From Fomitopsis serialis (Eukaryota; Basidiomycota; Agaricomycetes; Polyporales; Fomitopsidaceae): a DNA stretch of 36,921 nucleotides. Location of the stretch: assembly GCF_022376445.1 (NCBI RefSeq), contig NW_025955346.1:1-36921 (forward strand). Direction: 5' to 3'. The translations under genes were made by a program, and so were the position numbers. Positions within the stretch are counted from its first letter, which is position 1. Every line of letters begins with the position of its first letter. Below the pieces are notes generated by a model. That model worked only from the letters and a program-made list of their open reading frames with translations. It ran no database searches and was not told the origin of the DNA. This document shows, piece after piece, positions 10,063-19,916 of the stretch.

Positions 10063-12285
10063 ATGTACGGATATGGCTCACACAGAAACCACGCGTACTC
10101 TGCCTATGGCCACAACCGCTACACGACTGGCGAATGGTACGGAGACGAGCCCGGACCAAGCTCTTCACAAACCTCCGACCACTATGCCTACGACCCACAT
10201 GCATACGACCCGCAATATGGGACGATGGACAACTACTACAACGGTGGCTATCACGAGGCCGGCGCTCCGTCGCGGTACGCACACTATCCGATGAACTCAG
10301 ATGCAGATGGCTATGGGCTCTACCAGCCCACGCCCGTGCACCAACATACGAAGTCCGCAAGACCACCTCGCGCACCGAAAGCGATGCGCGATCGCGAACG
10401 AGAGCTCGAGCGTGGACGCGGTCGGAAAGGCAAAGAGGACGAGGGCGACCGCGAAGTCACTCCGCCGCCCGTACCCTCCCCATCTCCCGAGTACCTCGCC
10501 CTAGCGGCTGACGCGCCTTCCACGCTCTCCGAAATCTCCTCCTCTCGCAAGCTGCTCGTTCTCGATCTCAACGGCACACTTGTCTTTCGCTCGCCCCACT
10601 CCTCCCGCACGAGGAACAGGGGATTCCCGCGCCTGCGCCCGACGTACCCTCGTCCGTATATGCGCGCGTTCCGCGAGTATCTCTTCGCCCCGGAGACGAA
10701 GGCGTGGCTGGACGTGATGGTGTGGTCGTCCGCGCAGCCGCATAGTGTTGGGGACATGGTGGACAAGTGCTTTGGCTCATGGAAGCGCGAGCTGGTGGCG
10801 GTATGGGCGAGGGACACGCTCGGGCTATCGAATGACCATTATCGTGAGCATCTATCCTTCGAATTTCACACTATGCACCGGGAGCTGGGCCCCGCAGACC
10901 GCCACTCGTCTGGATGCCATGCAGATGCCACCTGGATCAGTAGCCGTTTGTGAATACTCGGTTCCCGGCATTGTGGACCCATTGATGCGCTACTGACTTT
11001 GTTCTGCTCCTTCTCCTCCAAAGACCGCAAGGTTCAAACCTTGAAGGACCTCTCCAGGCCATGGTCTACCCTCCCCGCCCTCCTCACGCCACTCCCTCCT
11101 TCTCCCTCTCCCCCCTCCGAGCGCAGCACGTCCCCCCCAAGCTCGTCCCCACTTGTGCGCTCCTCTTCCCCTGTTCATGATGCAGACAGCGTGGCCCCAC
11201 AAGTGCACTCCGCGCTTACCACCCTGCTCCTGGACGACTCCCCATCGAAGGCAGCGCTGCAGCCGTACAATCACTTCTGTATCCCGGAGTATACCCAGGA
11301 ACGCCGTAACAAGGATCTGGATAGTTTCCAGAAAGAGCAGGAGTGGCTGCTCGCTCTCGAGAGGAGGAAACTGCTTCAGGCACAGCTCACTAAGGACGAG
11401 AAAGCAGCGCAGGTCGCCTCAGCAGCATCTTCCCCACGGAGAAACGGTTCCGAGCACGTCGAACCCATCCCAAAATCTAGGAAGCGCAAGCGCAAAAGCA
11501 AAGAGAGCGCCCAAGCAGATTCCACTCTCCCCGCATCTCATCTGAACACCTCAGAAGAAGACACCTTCTCCTCCTCTTCCTCTTCCTCCTCCCACGCCTC
11601 CGCCCCTGCTTCGTCGCCCACTCCGCCCGGTCTCCCCACCTCTTCCACCTCTCCTCCCGCCCCCAAGAAGGAAAGCCGGAATGCCAAACGGCGCAAACAC
11701 TTCGAGGAGCCCATGCTCACCCCGGAGGTCAAGCGGCCGGACCTATCGTACGACGAGACGCTCCTCGCCGTCGTGGGCGTCCTGGATGAGGTGCACTGTC
11801 AGCGGAACGTAGCGGCGTGGGTCAGGGCGGGCGGGCTATGGGGGCCGGGGGGTGTGCCCACGCATCTCAAGCAGGCAGTGAGGGAGAGGTCGTCGGAAGG
11901 GATGTCGGAAGGCTCGGCGGAGGGTGATGAGCGGCTGGATGGCGTGTCTGGGATTGTGGAGGCGGACGGAGCGAAGAAGAAACGCAAGCCGAGGCATAGG
12001 ACCCTGCGCAAACAAGCTGAAGCTGAGGCTTTGCGGAGGGCTGAGGAGGGCGATGCTGTAATGGAGGTGGACGAGAGCACGGCGCGTCCTACAGGCAACG
12101 ACGAGGTCACACAAACTGCGCCTACGGGCTCGAAGGGCATTGCCGATTTACCTGCGGATGCACCTGAAGCACCGGCCGCGTTGATGTGGTTTGAGGACTC
12201 CGAGGTGATAGTGTACTGGGCGACGCGTGGACGGGAGGCTCTCGAGACGTTGGGTATACCGGTTGAACATGGGATGGAGGGGTAA
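10063..12285 (+). CDS. FCP1/NIF-like HAD-superfamily protein
   Basis: Two exons, 10063-10843 and 11024-12285, give 680 residues without a frame break. The N-terminal 120 residues are Tyr/His/Gly-rich low complexity, then charged RERELERGRGRKGKE. The FCP1 homology domain starts near residue 160: LLVLDLNGTLV (motif I, residues 168-172), RPYMRAFREYL, MVWSSAQPHSVGDMVDKCFG (motif II region) and, across the intron, YHRKVQTLKDLSRPW. FCP1/SCP enzymes remove phosphates from the RNA polymerase II CTD using DxDx(T/V); here the second Asp is Asn170, so catalysis is doubtful. The C-terminal half has a Ser run (about residues 432-441), basic KRKRKSK and KKKRKPR nuclear-type clusters, and an acidic, hydrophobic end. 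The intron is 180 nt, over three times the local norm. The ATG at 10063 begins the Tyr-rich region; upstream Met codons would add unlike sequence. Confidence 0.83.
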
Positions 12286-12949
12286 GTAAGGTTGCTCGGT
12301 GTTATGGTGTGTACAGTCGTTGCTGCTTCGGTGTTATCAGTGCTCGTTGTTCAGTTGGTACATATGGTGTTGTCGTGACTATTGTACAGTGCTGAGTACA
12401 TGCTGTCCTGCTCTCGATCAATTGCAATGAATGATTAGGCTATTCCTCCAGTTATTCAAGTTGTTTTCCTTCGATCGGTCTGAGTCCTTCCGCTCGGGCT
12501 TCCGTCGTTGTAGCGTAGCCGCCGGCTCGGGAGTTATCTAAGACTCGGAATTGGTCTGTAGTATGGTCCCGAGCTGCCTATCTCCAAATTCACGGTACAG
12601 CGTGCCTGATACCTCAACCGGCCCTCTGCGCGTTGACTCGATCTGCGAGGACCTGAGGGAGGCTATCGATTCCGGCGACCGGCACATGCTCGACCAGCAG
12701 CGGCGAGTCTTAAATAAAACTTGAAGTACGACCATCTCACGTTGAACCGTTGAACGCGAGCTCGCCCCTGCTCAACCGCCTGTCGACCTCTGTCGACGTC
12801 CCGATAACCGCCTCGGCCTTAGACTCGACCCGAGCTCTAGCCAGTTCAGCTGTACAAGAATTAAAGGTGCGTTGGCTAGGCCAGACAATGATGCCCTGGG
12901 CGGACAATGTCTCAGACGGCGATGTTTTGGTTGACCATGAGGCTACCAG
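12286..12949. other. Intergenic: FCP1 3' region, OPLAH upstream region
   Basis: 664 bp. The FCP1 stop codon lies inside a perfect splice-donor string (GGGTAAGT), so an extended isoform is conceivable. A 53-codon open frame sits at 12563-12724 (listed separately). The rest shows nothing recognisable. Confidence 0.5.
12563..12724 (+). other. Small open frame upstream of the 5-oxoprolinase gene
   Basis: ATG to TGA, 53 codons. The translation has a natural, mixed composition, including LRVDSICEDLREAIDSGDRH, and ends RRVLNKT. No family recognised. It lies 225 bp before the 5-oxoprolinase start and might be a small gene, an exon remnant or chance. No splice partner was found. Confidence 0.2.
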
Positions 12950-15639
12950 ATGCCTGTGCCCGATCGCTCCATCAGGATCTGCGCAGACCGCGGCGGGACG
13001 TTCTGCGACGTTCACGCATCCTTCCCCGACCCGGACAACAACGCAGAGAGGAAGGACATTGTCGTGAAGCTTCGTGAGTGACTCTGCGGCTCCCGCGATG
13101 AACGGGTAGTTGAACGAGCGATTACTAGTCTCGCAGGATCCAAACAACTACCGAGATGCGCCTACTGAGGGTATCCGGAGGGTGCTCGAGATCGTGACTG
13201 GAGAGAAGATCCCGCGCGGACAGGTCCTGGAAACGAGTAAAATTGGTTCGTCATCAAAGCCCGCGCATACATCCCAGCTACAACGATAACATTCTCGACA
13301 GATTACATCCGCCTGTCCACGACGGTAGCTACAAACGCTCTCCTCGAGCGCAAAGGCCACAAGCACGCGCTCCTCATCACGAAGGGATTCAGGGACCTCC
13401 TTCTCATCGGAAACCAGGCCCGCCCCAAGATCTTCGATCTCAACATCCGCCGCCCACCTCCCCTGTACTCGACGGTTCTCGAAGTGGACGAGCGCGTCAC
13501 GCTCGTGGGCTACACATCCGATCCACAGGCAGAGCAGCATGCCATTCAGTTTGACGAGAGTGGAAAGATCACGCGTGGGTATCGGGGCAAGGGATGGGAT
13601 GGCCAAGGCGACGCTGAGGGGCCTGGTGAGGTCGTGCAGGGCCTGTCGGGGGAAGCGGTCAGAATCATGAAGCGACCAGGTAAGTACTCGCTGATCCTCA
13701 TGCCGTGAAACGCATCCGACGCCTCGCCGCAGATCTCGAGTCGGTCAAACAAGACCTCCAGAGAATCTACGACGACGGCTTCCGCTCCATCGCCATCGTC
13801 TTCTGCCACTCGTACACCTTCCCCGAGCACGAGCGGCAAGTCGGCGACCTCGCGCGCTCCATCGGCTTCACGCACGTCTCCGAGTCCTCACGCCTCCTGC
13901 CTATGATCAAGATGGTCCCCCGCGGGGTGTCCTCCACCGCCGACGCGTACCTCACGCCAATTTTGCGCGACTACCTCGACGGGTTCTTCGCCGGATTCGA
14001 CGAGAAGCTCAAGGACGGGAGGTTGAGGAGCCCGAGGGTGGAGTTCATGGGCAGTGATGGTGGATTGCTAGACTTGACGAACTTCACGGGACTGAAGAGT
14101 ATCCTAAGTGGGCCGGCAGGCGGCGTGGTCGGATATGCGCTGACTAGCTGGGACGAGCAGAAGAGGCATCCTATCATTGGGTGAGTTATTCCCCGCTATA
14201 CCACATACGCCAAAGCTGAGCCTCGAATAGTCTGGATGTCGGCGGGACGTCCACGGACGTGTCGCGCTTCGACGGTCGTTATGAGGTCGTGTACGAGACT
14301 ACCACGGCTGGCGTGACAATCCAATCGCCCCAGCTCGACATCAACACCGTCGCCGCAGGCGGAGGCTCTTGCCTCACCTTCCGCAACGGGCTCTTCCTCG
14401 CCGGCCCCGAGAGCGCAGGTGCAGAGCCCGGTCCCGCATGCTACCGGTGAGTGTCAGGCTAGGCGCACCTCCATGAATCCCACTGATCCACCGTGCTGGC
14501 ATGCAGCAAGGGCGGCCCCCTCGCCGTAACTGACGCAAACCTCGTCCTCGGCCGGCTCGTGCCCGACTACTTCCCCAAGATCTTCGGCAAGTCCGAGAAG
14601 GAGCCCCTCGACACGGACGCGTCGCGCTCCGCGTTCGAGGCACTCGCGAAGGAAATCAACGCAAACCAGGAGAAGCAGCTCGACCTCGACGAGATCGTCT
14701 ATGGGTTCATCAAGGTTGCGAACGAGACGATGGCACGCCCGATCCGCGCGCTGACGGAGGCGAGGGGGTACGCGCTGTCGAAGCATATGTATGTTCTCCG
14801 TTGCGAATTTGTTGGTAAGGAGTGGATGCTGACTGGGGTTCCGCAGCTTGGCCAGCTTTGGCGGTGCGGGCGGACAGCACGCGTGCGAGATCGCGCAGTT
14901 GCTGGGCATCAAGACCATCCTCATCCACCGATACAGCTCTATTCTGTCAGCATATGGACTGGCACTCGCTGACCGGTAAGCAAACACTGCACCATTTGAA
15001 TACCTCAGCCATTCTGAAGCGGGTCTACCACGTAGTGTGTACGAGCTGCAACAGCCCTCGTCGACCTTCTACACCCCTGAGAACCGTGGGACCCTCATCG
15101 CGCGCCTCGACAAGCTCGACGCCGACGTGCGCGAAGAGCTCGCACGACAGGGCTTCGAGGGCGAACACGTGCACACGGAGCGGATGCTCAACATGCGCTT
15201 CGAGGGCACGGACACCGCGCTGATGGTGCTCCCCGACGCCAAGGACGGCGACGGCCACGAGGACTTCGAGGCGGCGTTCAAGCGCGTGTACAAGACCGAG
15301 TTCGGGTTCCTGCTCGACAGCAAGTCGGTCATCGTCGACGACATCAAGGTGCGCGGCATCGGGAAGACGTTCGACTCCCTCGGCGAGTCCGTCTACGCGG
15401 AGGTCGCGAAGATGTCGACGCAGAGTGTGGACGTGAAGAAGGCAGACACGGCGTGGAGCGTGTATTTTGACCGCGTCGGGCGCGTGAAGGACACGCCCGT
15501 CTACTTGCTGCCGTCGCTCGATACTGGCGACGTCATTGAGGGCCCGGCAATGATCATTGACAACACGCAGACGATTGTGCTCATTCCTGGAGCGAAGGCG
15601 GTGCTGGCGAGCAAGCACTTGTATATTACGCTGGAGTAG
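12950..15639 (+). CDS. OXP1: 5-oxoprolinase, HyuA half only
   Basis: 5-Oxoprolinase cleaves 5-oxoproline to glutamate with ATP in the cytosolic glutathione cycle. Eight exons (12950-13073, 13129-13245, 13302-13679, 13733-14180, 14231-14446, 14507-14788, 14847-14975, 15036-15639) total 2298 nt, or 765 residues, with every phase matching. Seen: N-terminal nucleotide loop [15 protein letters not shown] (residues 9-23), [88 protein letters not shown], and the last strand block [16 protein letters not shown]. Fungal and animal enzymes are about 1,280 residues and continue straight into the HyuB domain (typically DP.QL.IF.HR). Here TAG follows YITLE exactly at that junction, and no HyuB coding sequence follows in the next 300 bp or elsewhere in the window. 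Either this is a HyuA-only protein or the C-terminal half was lost. The ATG at 12950 fits family N-termini. Confidence 0.92.
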
Positions 15640-15936
15640 ATGGTGAGGTTGACCGGATAATAAGCCTGTAGTACTCAGTAGTCATCAAAAAGCATGTAGC
15701 GCTAGACATCTATCCAGAATGCGACATTTGAAGCATTTGCACGATATTGGCCGACTTTGTCCGAGAGGGTGCCCGAGTGGAAAGGGAGTAGTCGATGTTC
15801 GCTGCGACAACGTGTCGGGTAGAGTGAAGGTGAGCGAAACCAACATACAATCTTGGCTCTTGAAATCTGTCTGATTCGGCACTGTGTCTAATCCGCAACA
15901 TACAAAACACCTAGGCAAGGGTCCCATAGGCAGCCT
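15640..15936. other. Intergenic between convergent genes
   Basis: 297 bp between the stop of the 5-oxoprolinase gene and the stop of the complex I subunit gene. No HyuB-like codons, RNA gene or repeat recognised. Confidence 0.5.
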
Positions 15937-16290
15937 TCATTCATCCTCGTAGCCCTGCACAGGTCTCCTCGGCCGGTTCGGGACTTCAGCCACCTGTAGT
16001 CAGTACTTGTATTCCGCAGAGAACAACCGTGACGCACGGGGATACGTAGTGGGGATGGGTTCTGGCGTCTTGTAGCCGTACGCCCTGCGCAAAGGTGGAA
16101 CGGTGATGAGCATGATGGGCCCCGTGAGGCCGATGATGCAGGAGTAGAAGATGACGGGTTGTTCATGCGCCTGCCGTTGCTGTTGTGCGGAAAGTACACA
16201 GGGCGTTCTCAGTTAAGGGAGAATCGTTGAAGTAGTCGGACGTACCAGATAGCGGTAGGTCTGCCGGAAGGGAGAGAATATGGCGGCCAT
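15937..16290 (-). CDS. NADH:ubiquinone oxidoreductase 9.5 kDa subunit
   Basis: Accessory subunit of mitochondrial complex I, in the inner-membrane arm. Three exons (16246-16290, 16038-16179, 15937-15983) give 77 residues, the expected size. The protein begins MAAIFSPFRQTYRYL, followed by HEQPVIFYS, a single membrane helix rich in Ile, Leu and Gly (IIGLTGPIMLITVPPLRR), the conserved YGYKTPEPIPTTYPLPNRP and an acidic end, GYEDE. Family knowledge: fungal orthologues share the HEQPV..YS and PIPTTYP blocks, so the match is strong despite small size. Reading through the second intron would give a different tail and a stop at 16000-16002, but splicing at 15984-16037 yields the family-typical ending. 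It is convergent with the 5-oxoprolinase gene. Confidence 0.93.
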
Positions 16291-16630
16291 GGTGCGAGGT
16301 GTTGGTCGCGGACGACCTCGGTGTCTTCAGTAACGGTCCAAGCCGGTCTTATCCCCGCTTAGCCTGTTGATAAACTGTGGGAACTTCGTTCTTACAGGTC
16401 CTACAATCCGGCGCTTCTGATTCTGAACCAGAATCAATAGGATCCTAACTATTTGAAGGCGCTGTGAACGGACAGTACTTGCAAGTACTGCGACCAATGA
16501 ACCAGCCATGACCCTTCCCGTGAAAGGTGCACAGCAGCTGTACTAATCGCATTACATTTACACAATATAATGACTGCACGTCCAATACAAACTGGCTTCC
16601 GCGAAGTCGACACACGGACACCCGTTCACC
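16291..16630. other. Promoter of the complex I 9.5 kDa gene / RRP45 3' region
   Basis: 340 bp between two minus-strand genes. No extra exon or obvious TATA element. Confidence 0.45.
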
Positions 16631-17715
16631 TCACCTCACCTCCACTGTCCGTCCGGCCCAATCCTCCTTCAGCCTCTGCTCGACAACCTTGTCAAGCTCT
16701 TTTGCTTTCTCTACCGCGATGCCCACAATTCTCAGGATCTCGTCCGGCGCGAGTGGTACACCGCCCGCCTTCTGCACGACGCACAGCTCGCGCTGGGCGT
16801 TCAGCGAGATGGAGAGGAGGCCCGCGCTAAGTGTCTCCTCGAGGTGCGACGGGTCAAGCACGGGCAGGATAGAGTCGTCGGGGAAGTAGGCAAAGGTGAG
16901 GCAGTAGGGCGAGTGGTGCATGGAGAGGGGGACGGGGGCGCGTTCGGAAGGATGATGCTACATGACGCACATGGAAAGTCAGAGATCACTCAGAAAAGGG
17001 CAGAAGAGTTTGAGACGCACGATGGTGACTTCGTCTCCTAGTACTTCAACTTCTGGCCTTCGAAAGTGCCGCAGAGCCACAACCCCCGCTAGACACGAGC
17101 AGTCGAGCATGTTGCCTGCGTCAGCCAGACAATGTATCGTGAGGCGTAGATGCCAGACCTGAGAGCGCACTCGTCAGATGCATATACTCAGTCAAAGCTC
17201 AAGAATCCTCACTCTCTGTCCAGCCAGGACACATAACGACTCCTTGTCCACAACATCGCTCCGCCTCAGGACCTTGTCCAGCATTCGCGTAATCGTCACC
17301 TCTTCATCCGACGGCCTGCGCAAGCAGCTACGTGAGAGGAACACGGACAGTCAAGAAAAACACACGTACCTACCGACCGGACTCGTACTCGCTCGAGGCC
17401 ATAGGCGAGAGCTCTGAATGGATGCTGATGATGCCCTCTAGCGGGCGTTCGGGCGGCGGCTTCACCATTTTTGCATCGACCTGGGCGATGACCCTACATG
17501 GATCTTGTCAGCCAGGTCTGCGCATACAACGCTCTATCGTGTTTGAAGTACCTTGTTTTTCCCAATGCACACTCTACCCAACCCAGCTCCGGCCCGAAAG
17601 TCAAGGTCGGTGTTCGCACTTCCAGTGGATTCCGCCCATCGAGGCGCAGCGACTGTTTCAGGGAGCTGAACAAGAACTCCTTTTCCGGTATTGAGGGCGA
17701 CGCAGGGCGAGGCAT
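16631..17715 (-). CDS. RRP45: Exosome complex subunit Rrp45 (RNase PH fold)
   Basis: Ring subunit of the nuclear and cytoplasmic RNA exosome (EXOSC9 in animals), needed for 3'-5' RNA processing; eukaryotic ring subunits are catalytically inert. Five exons (17552-17715, 17374-17493, 17213-17315, 17021-17158, 16631-16957) give 283 residues with all phases consistent. Seen: the N-terminal EKEFLFSSLKQSLRLDGRNP (RLDGR is the family hallmark), LTFGPELGWVECALGKTRV, VIAQVDAKMVKPPPERPLEG, the DKVLRRSDVVDKESLCVLAG region, LLADAGNMLDCSCLAGVVAL in the second RNase PH half, and a C-terminal LDPSHLEETLSAGLLSISLNAQ block. Length matches fungal Rrp45. It is head to head with TRM112. Confidence 0.95.
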
Positions 17716-17898
17716 AATGATACAGAAGACAAACAATACAGTCGGGAAGTGAAGAAGCCAGACGCGCCTCCAACTCAAGCAAAACGACCGGAGCGCGCTT
17801 GCGCCAGTTCGCACGACGCGCCCTCCCGCCGATCACGATCTTCACGCCTCTACTTTCTCCGCCACCCTCGCGCCGCGCCTTCGCAGACACCGTGCACA
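17716..17898. promoter_or_regulatory. Short bidirectional promoter, RRP45 / TRM112
   Basis: 183 bp separate the two start codons, so both promoters must overlap here. It has no TATA box on either strand, which is usual for housekeeping genes. Both products serve RNA/translation metabolism, so shared control is plausible but inferred. Confidence 0.6.
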
Positions 17899-18438
17899 AT
17901 GGTCCGGCTCATCACGCACAACCTCCTCGCATGCCATGCCAAGGGCTGCACCTCCAACAACTTCCCTCTGCAGTTCCAAGACGTCCAGGTCGAGCTGCGC
18001 GAGGCCGAGTTCAACCCCGACTTTACGCGCGGCATCATCTCGAGGCTGGAGTGGGGCGCGTTGGTGGATGCTGCTAGACAGGTGAGCTGGTCGCACCTTC
18101 CGTGGGCACTCATACTGAACGATGCTTTCTGCAGCTGGGGGACACGTCGTTGCCGGCGGAGCCCCCGGAGATGATGGACGACGAGTTCCTGCAAAAACTC
18201 CACCATGTCTTGCTCGAGGTGAGTTCCTCCTGTCTAACCTCGTCGATGACAGACTTACCTCTCTCTAGATACACGTAGAGGAGGGCGCCATGATCTGCCC
18301 AAATTGCAAGCATGTCTATCCGATCTCAAACGGCATTCCAAATATGGTGCGCCAAAACCTGCTCCCCGTCTCCTCATTCACGCTGAGGCTCACTGACGCG
18401 GTACTGTGCAGCTCCTTGCCGAACACGAGATTGGTTGA
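17899..18438 (+). CDS. TRM112: Multifunctional methyltransferase activator Trm112
   Basis: Small zinc protein that activates several methyltransferases (Trm9 and Trm11 for tRNA, Bud23 for 18S rRNA, Mtq2 for eRF1). Four exons (17899-18081, 18135-18218, 18269-18346, 18412-18438) give 123 residues, the usual fungal length. Seen: MVRLITHNLLACHAKGC start, SNNFPLQFQDVQVELREAEF, the helical ISRLEWGALVDAARQ, and the C-terminal [30 protein letters not shown]. Possible zinc ligands are the ACHAKGC cysteines and CPNC. The last exon is only 27 nt. No defect is seen. It is convergent with the peroxiredoxin gene. Confidence 0.97.
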
Positions 18439-18952
18439 GTCTCTGCGTGCCACATCACTGCGCATAACATCTATGCCACTAGTCATTCGTGCACGGCAGC
18501 CTTGTGCTCCTCGAGTGAATGCGCTCGACCATCTGGAAGCTTGCCGAAGGTGCAATGACGGGCGGCTACCACGGGGAATGGGAGACTCGATGCATTGTGG
18601 AAGATGGAGGGGGGGAGCAAGAACAAAGATACAAATGCAAAGCGTGAGCAAACCAATAGCGATGGGTGTACTCTAAGACAAGATGGCAGACTACAATCGA
18701 ACCGCAAGGGAGATGTACCACGAAGGAATCTATCGCTTTTGTCAAGCCGTCTAAGCTCTACCTCTACCTCTCACGAAATCTTCTATAACTAGAAAATACA
18801 GGTCTAAGTGGATGAAGCACACAACACACTGCGCACGCGTCTACGAGTCTTGAGCGGGGGGACCGGGAACGTCAAAGTCAGTCAAGTTCGTTGCAGATGC
18901 AGTGCATGCTTCAAACCCTGGGGCCTGGTGAGGAAGAGGTGAGGACGGCTGA
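18439..18952. other. Intergenic between convergent TRM112 and peroxiredoxin genes
   Basis: 514 bp made of two 3' flanks. Short frames are present but none has family features. Confidence 0.45.
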
Positions 18953-19916
18953 TCAATCGACGCGGGCGCGCTTCTTGGGGTTCGCACCGTTCGCCTCGGC
19001 ATGGCCATTAGCACCATTGGCAGTCGCCGACGAGAAGTACTCCAGGGAGCCCTTGGGGTCCGTCTTGATGGTCTTGCTACCCTCGGTCCAGTTGGCGGGG
19101 CAGACCTCGCCGTGCTCGTCCTGTAGGCAGGGACGGCAACAAGAAAGCGGCGATCAGAGACCCAGGCGCGTCGAGACGCGGGCGGAAGGACCCACCGTGA
19201 ACTGGAACGCTTTGACAAGGCGGATGGTCTCCTCGACGGACCGGCCGACGGGCAGGTCGTTGATGGTGATTTGCCTAGATGCATCGATATGGCGTCAGAT
19301 AGAGCGCTGACACCACGCAGAGCTGGGCTGGCGTACCTCAAGGTGCCCTTGGGGTCGATGAGGAAGAGGCCGCGGAGGGCGACACCATCCTCCTCAATGA
19401 GGACACCGTAGTCGCGGGAAATCTTCATGTTTTTGTCCGCGATCATGGGAAGCTTGAGGTCGGGACCGAGGCCACCCTGCTTGCGGTGCTGGGTGGCCCA
19501 CGCAAGGTGCGCGTAGTGCGAGTCGGTCGACACGCCTGCAGACTGGAGTGAGTCCCTGAATCGCATAAACCATAGTGACAGTTCGCACTGAGCACAGCGG
19601 TGTTAAGCTCCTTGAACTGCGGCAGTGAATCGTTGAATGCGAGGATCTCGGTCGGGCAGACAAAGGTGAAGTCACTACGCCGAAGATCGTCAGCCAACAT
19701 CATGGGAAGTTTCGCAGGAAATAAACTCACAGTGGGTAGAAGAACAGAACCACCCTGTCGATCATGGCGCGCGTAAGTCCCCACGCTATGATTAGACTGT
19801 GCGAGGGAACTTTACCATTGTCCGAGGAAGTCAGACAGCGAGATGTCCTGGAAAAGGCCATCAACGACAGCGGTGGCCTTGAAGGTGGGCGCAGGCTTCT
19901 GGACAGTGGCGACCAT
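18953..19916 (-). CDS. Typical 2-Cys peroxiredoxin (Tsa1-like) with basic tail
   Basis: Thiol peroxidase reducing H2O2 via thioredoxin. Six exons (19816-19916, 19731-19754, 19589-19674, 19337-19535, 19196-19274, 18953-19120) give 218 residues. The peroxidatic Cys48 lies in DFTFVCPTE and the resolving Cys170 in GEVCPANW, at almost the same positions as in yeast Tsa1. The GGLG motif (residues 91-94) and a YF motif (191-192) are both present; together they mark the hyperoxidation-sensitive eukaryotic type. After the YF the protein carries an extra Asn/Gly/Ala-rich linker and ends PKKRARVD, which resembles a monopartite nuclear import signal and is absent from Tsa1. The ATG at 19916 aligns with family starts ([10 protein letters not shown]); an upstream in-frame Met would add unlike sequence. 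Exon 2 is only 24 nt. Confidence 0.96.

Noticed and set aside
11030..11050. GGTTCAAACC string inside the FCP1-like gene, like the repeat termini
   Set aside because: It codes for conserved KVQTLK and is not flanked by repeat sequence; chance match.
15025..15618. 197-codon open frame on the minus strand
   Set aside because: Antisense shadow of the last 5-oxoprolinase exon; composition is Arg/His/Val-rich with no domain.
15766..15840. tRNA-like start: GTGCCCGAGTGG resembles the D-arm of a Ser/Leu tRNA
   Set aside because: No T-arm (GGTTCRAATCC) or matching acceptor stem follows at the right distance.
16000..16037. Alternative end of the complex I 9.5 kDa protein (read-through ending EYKY)
   Set aside because: Splicing to 15937-15983 yields the conserved family ending PLPNRP...GYEDE.
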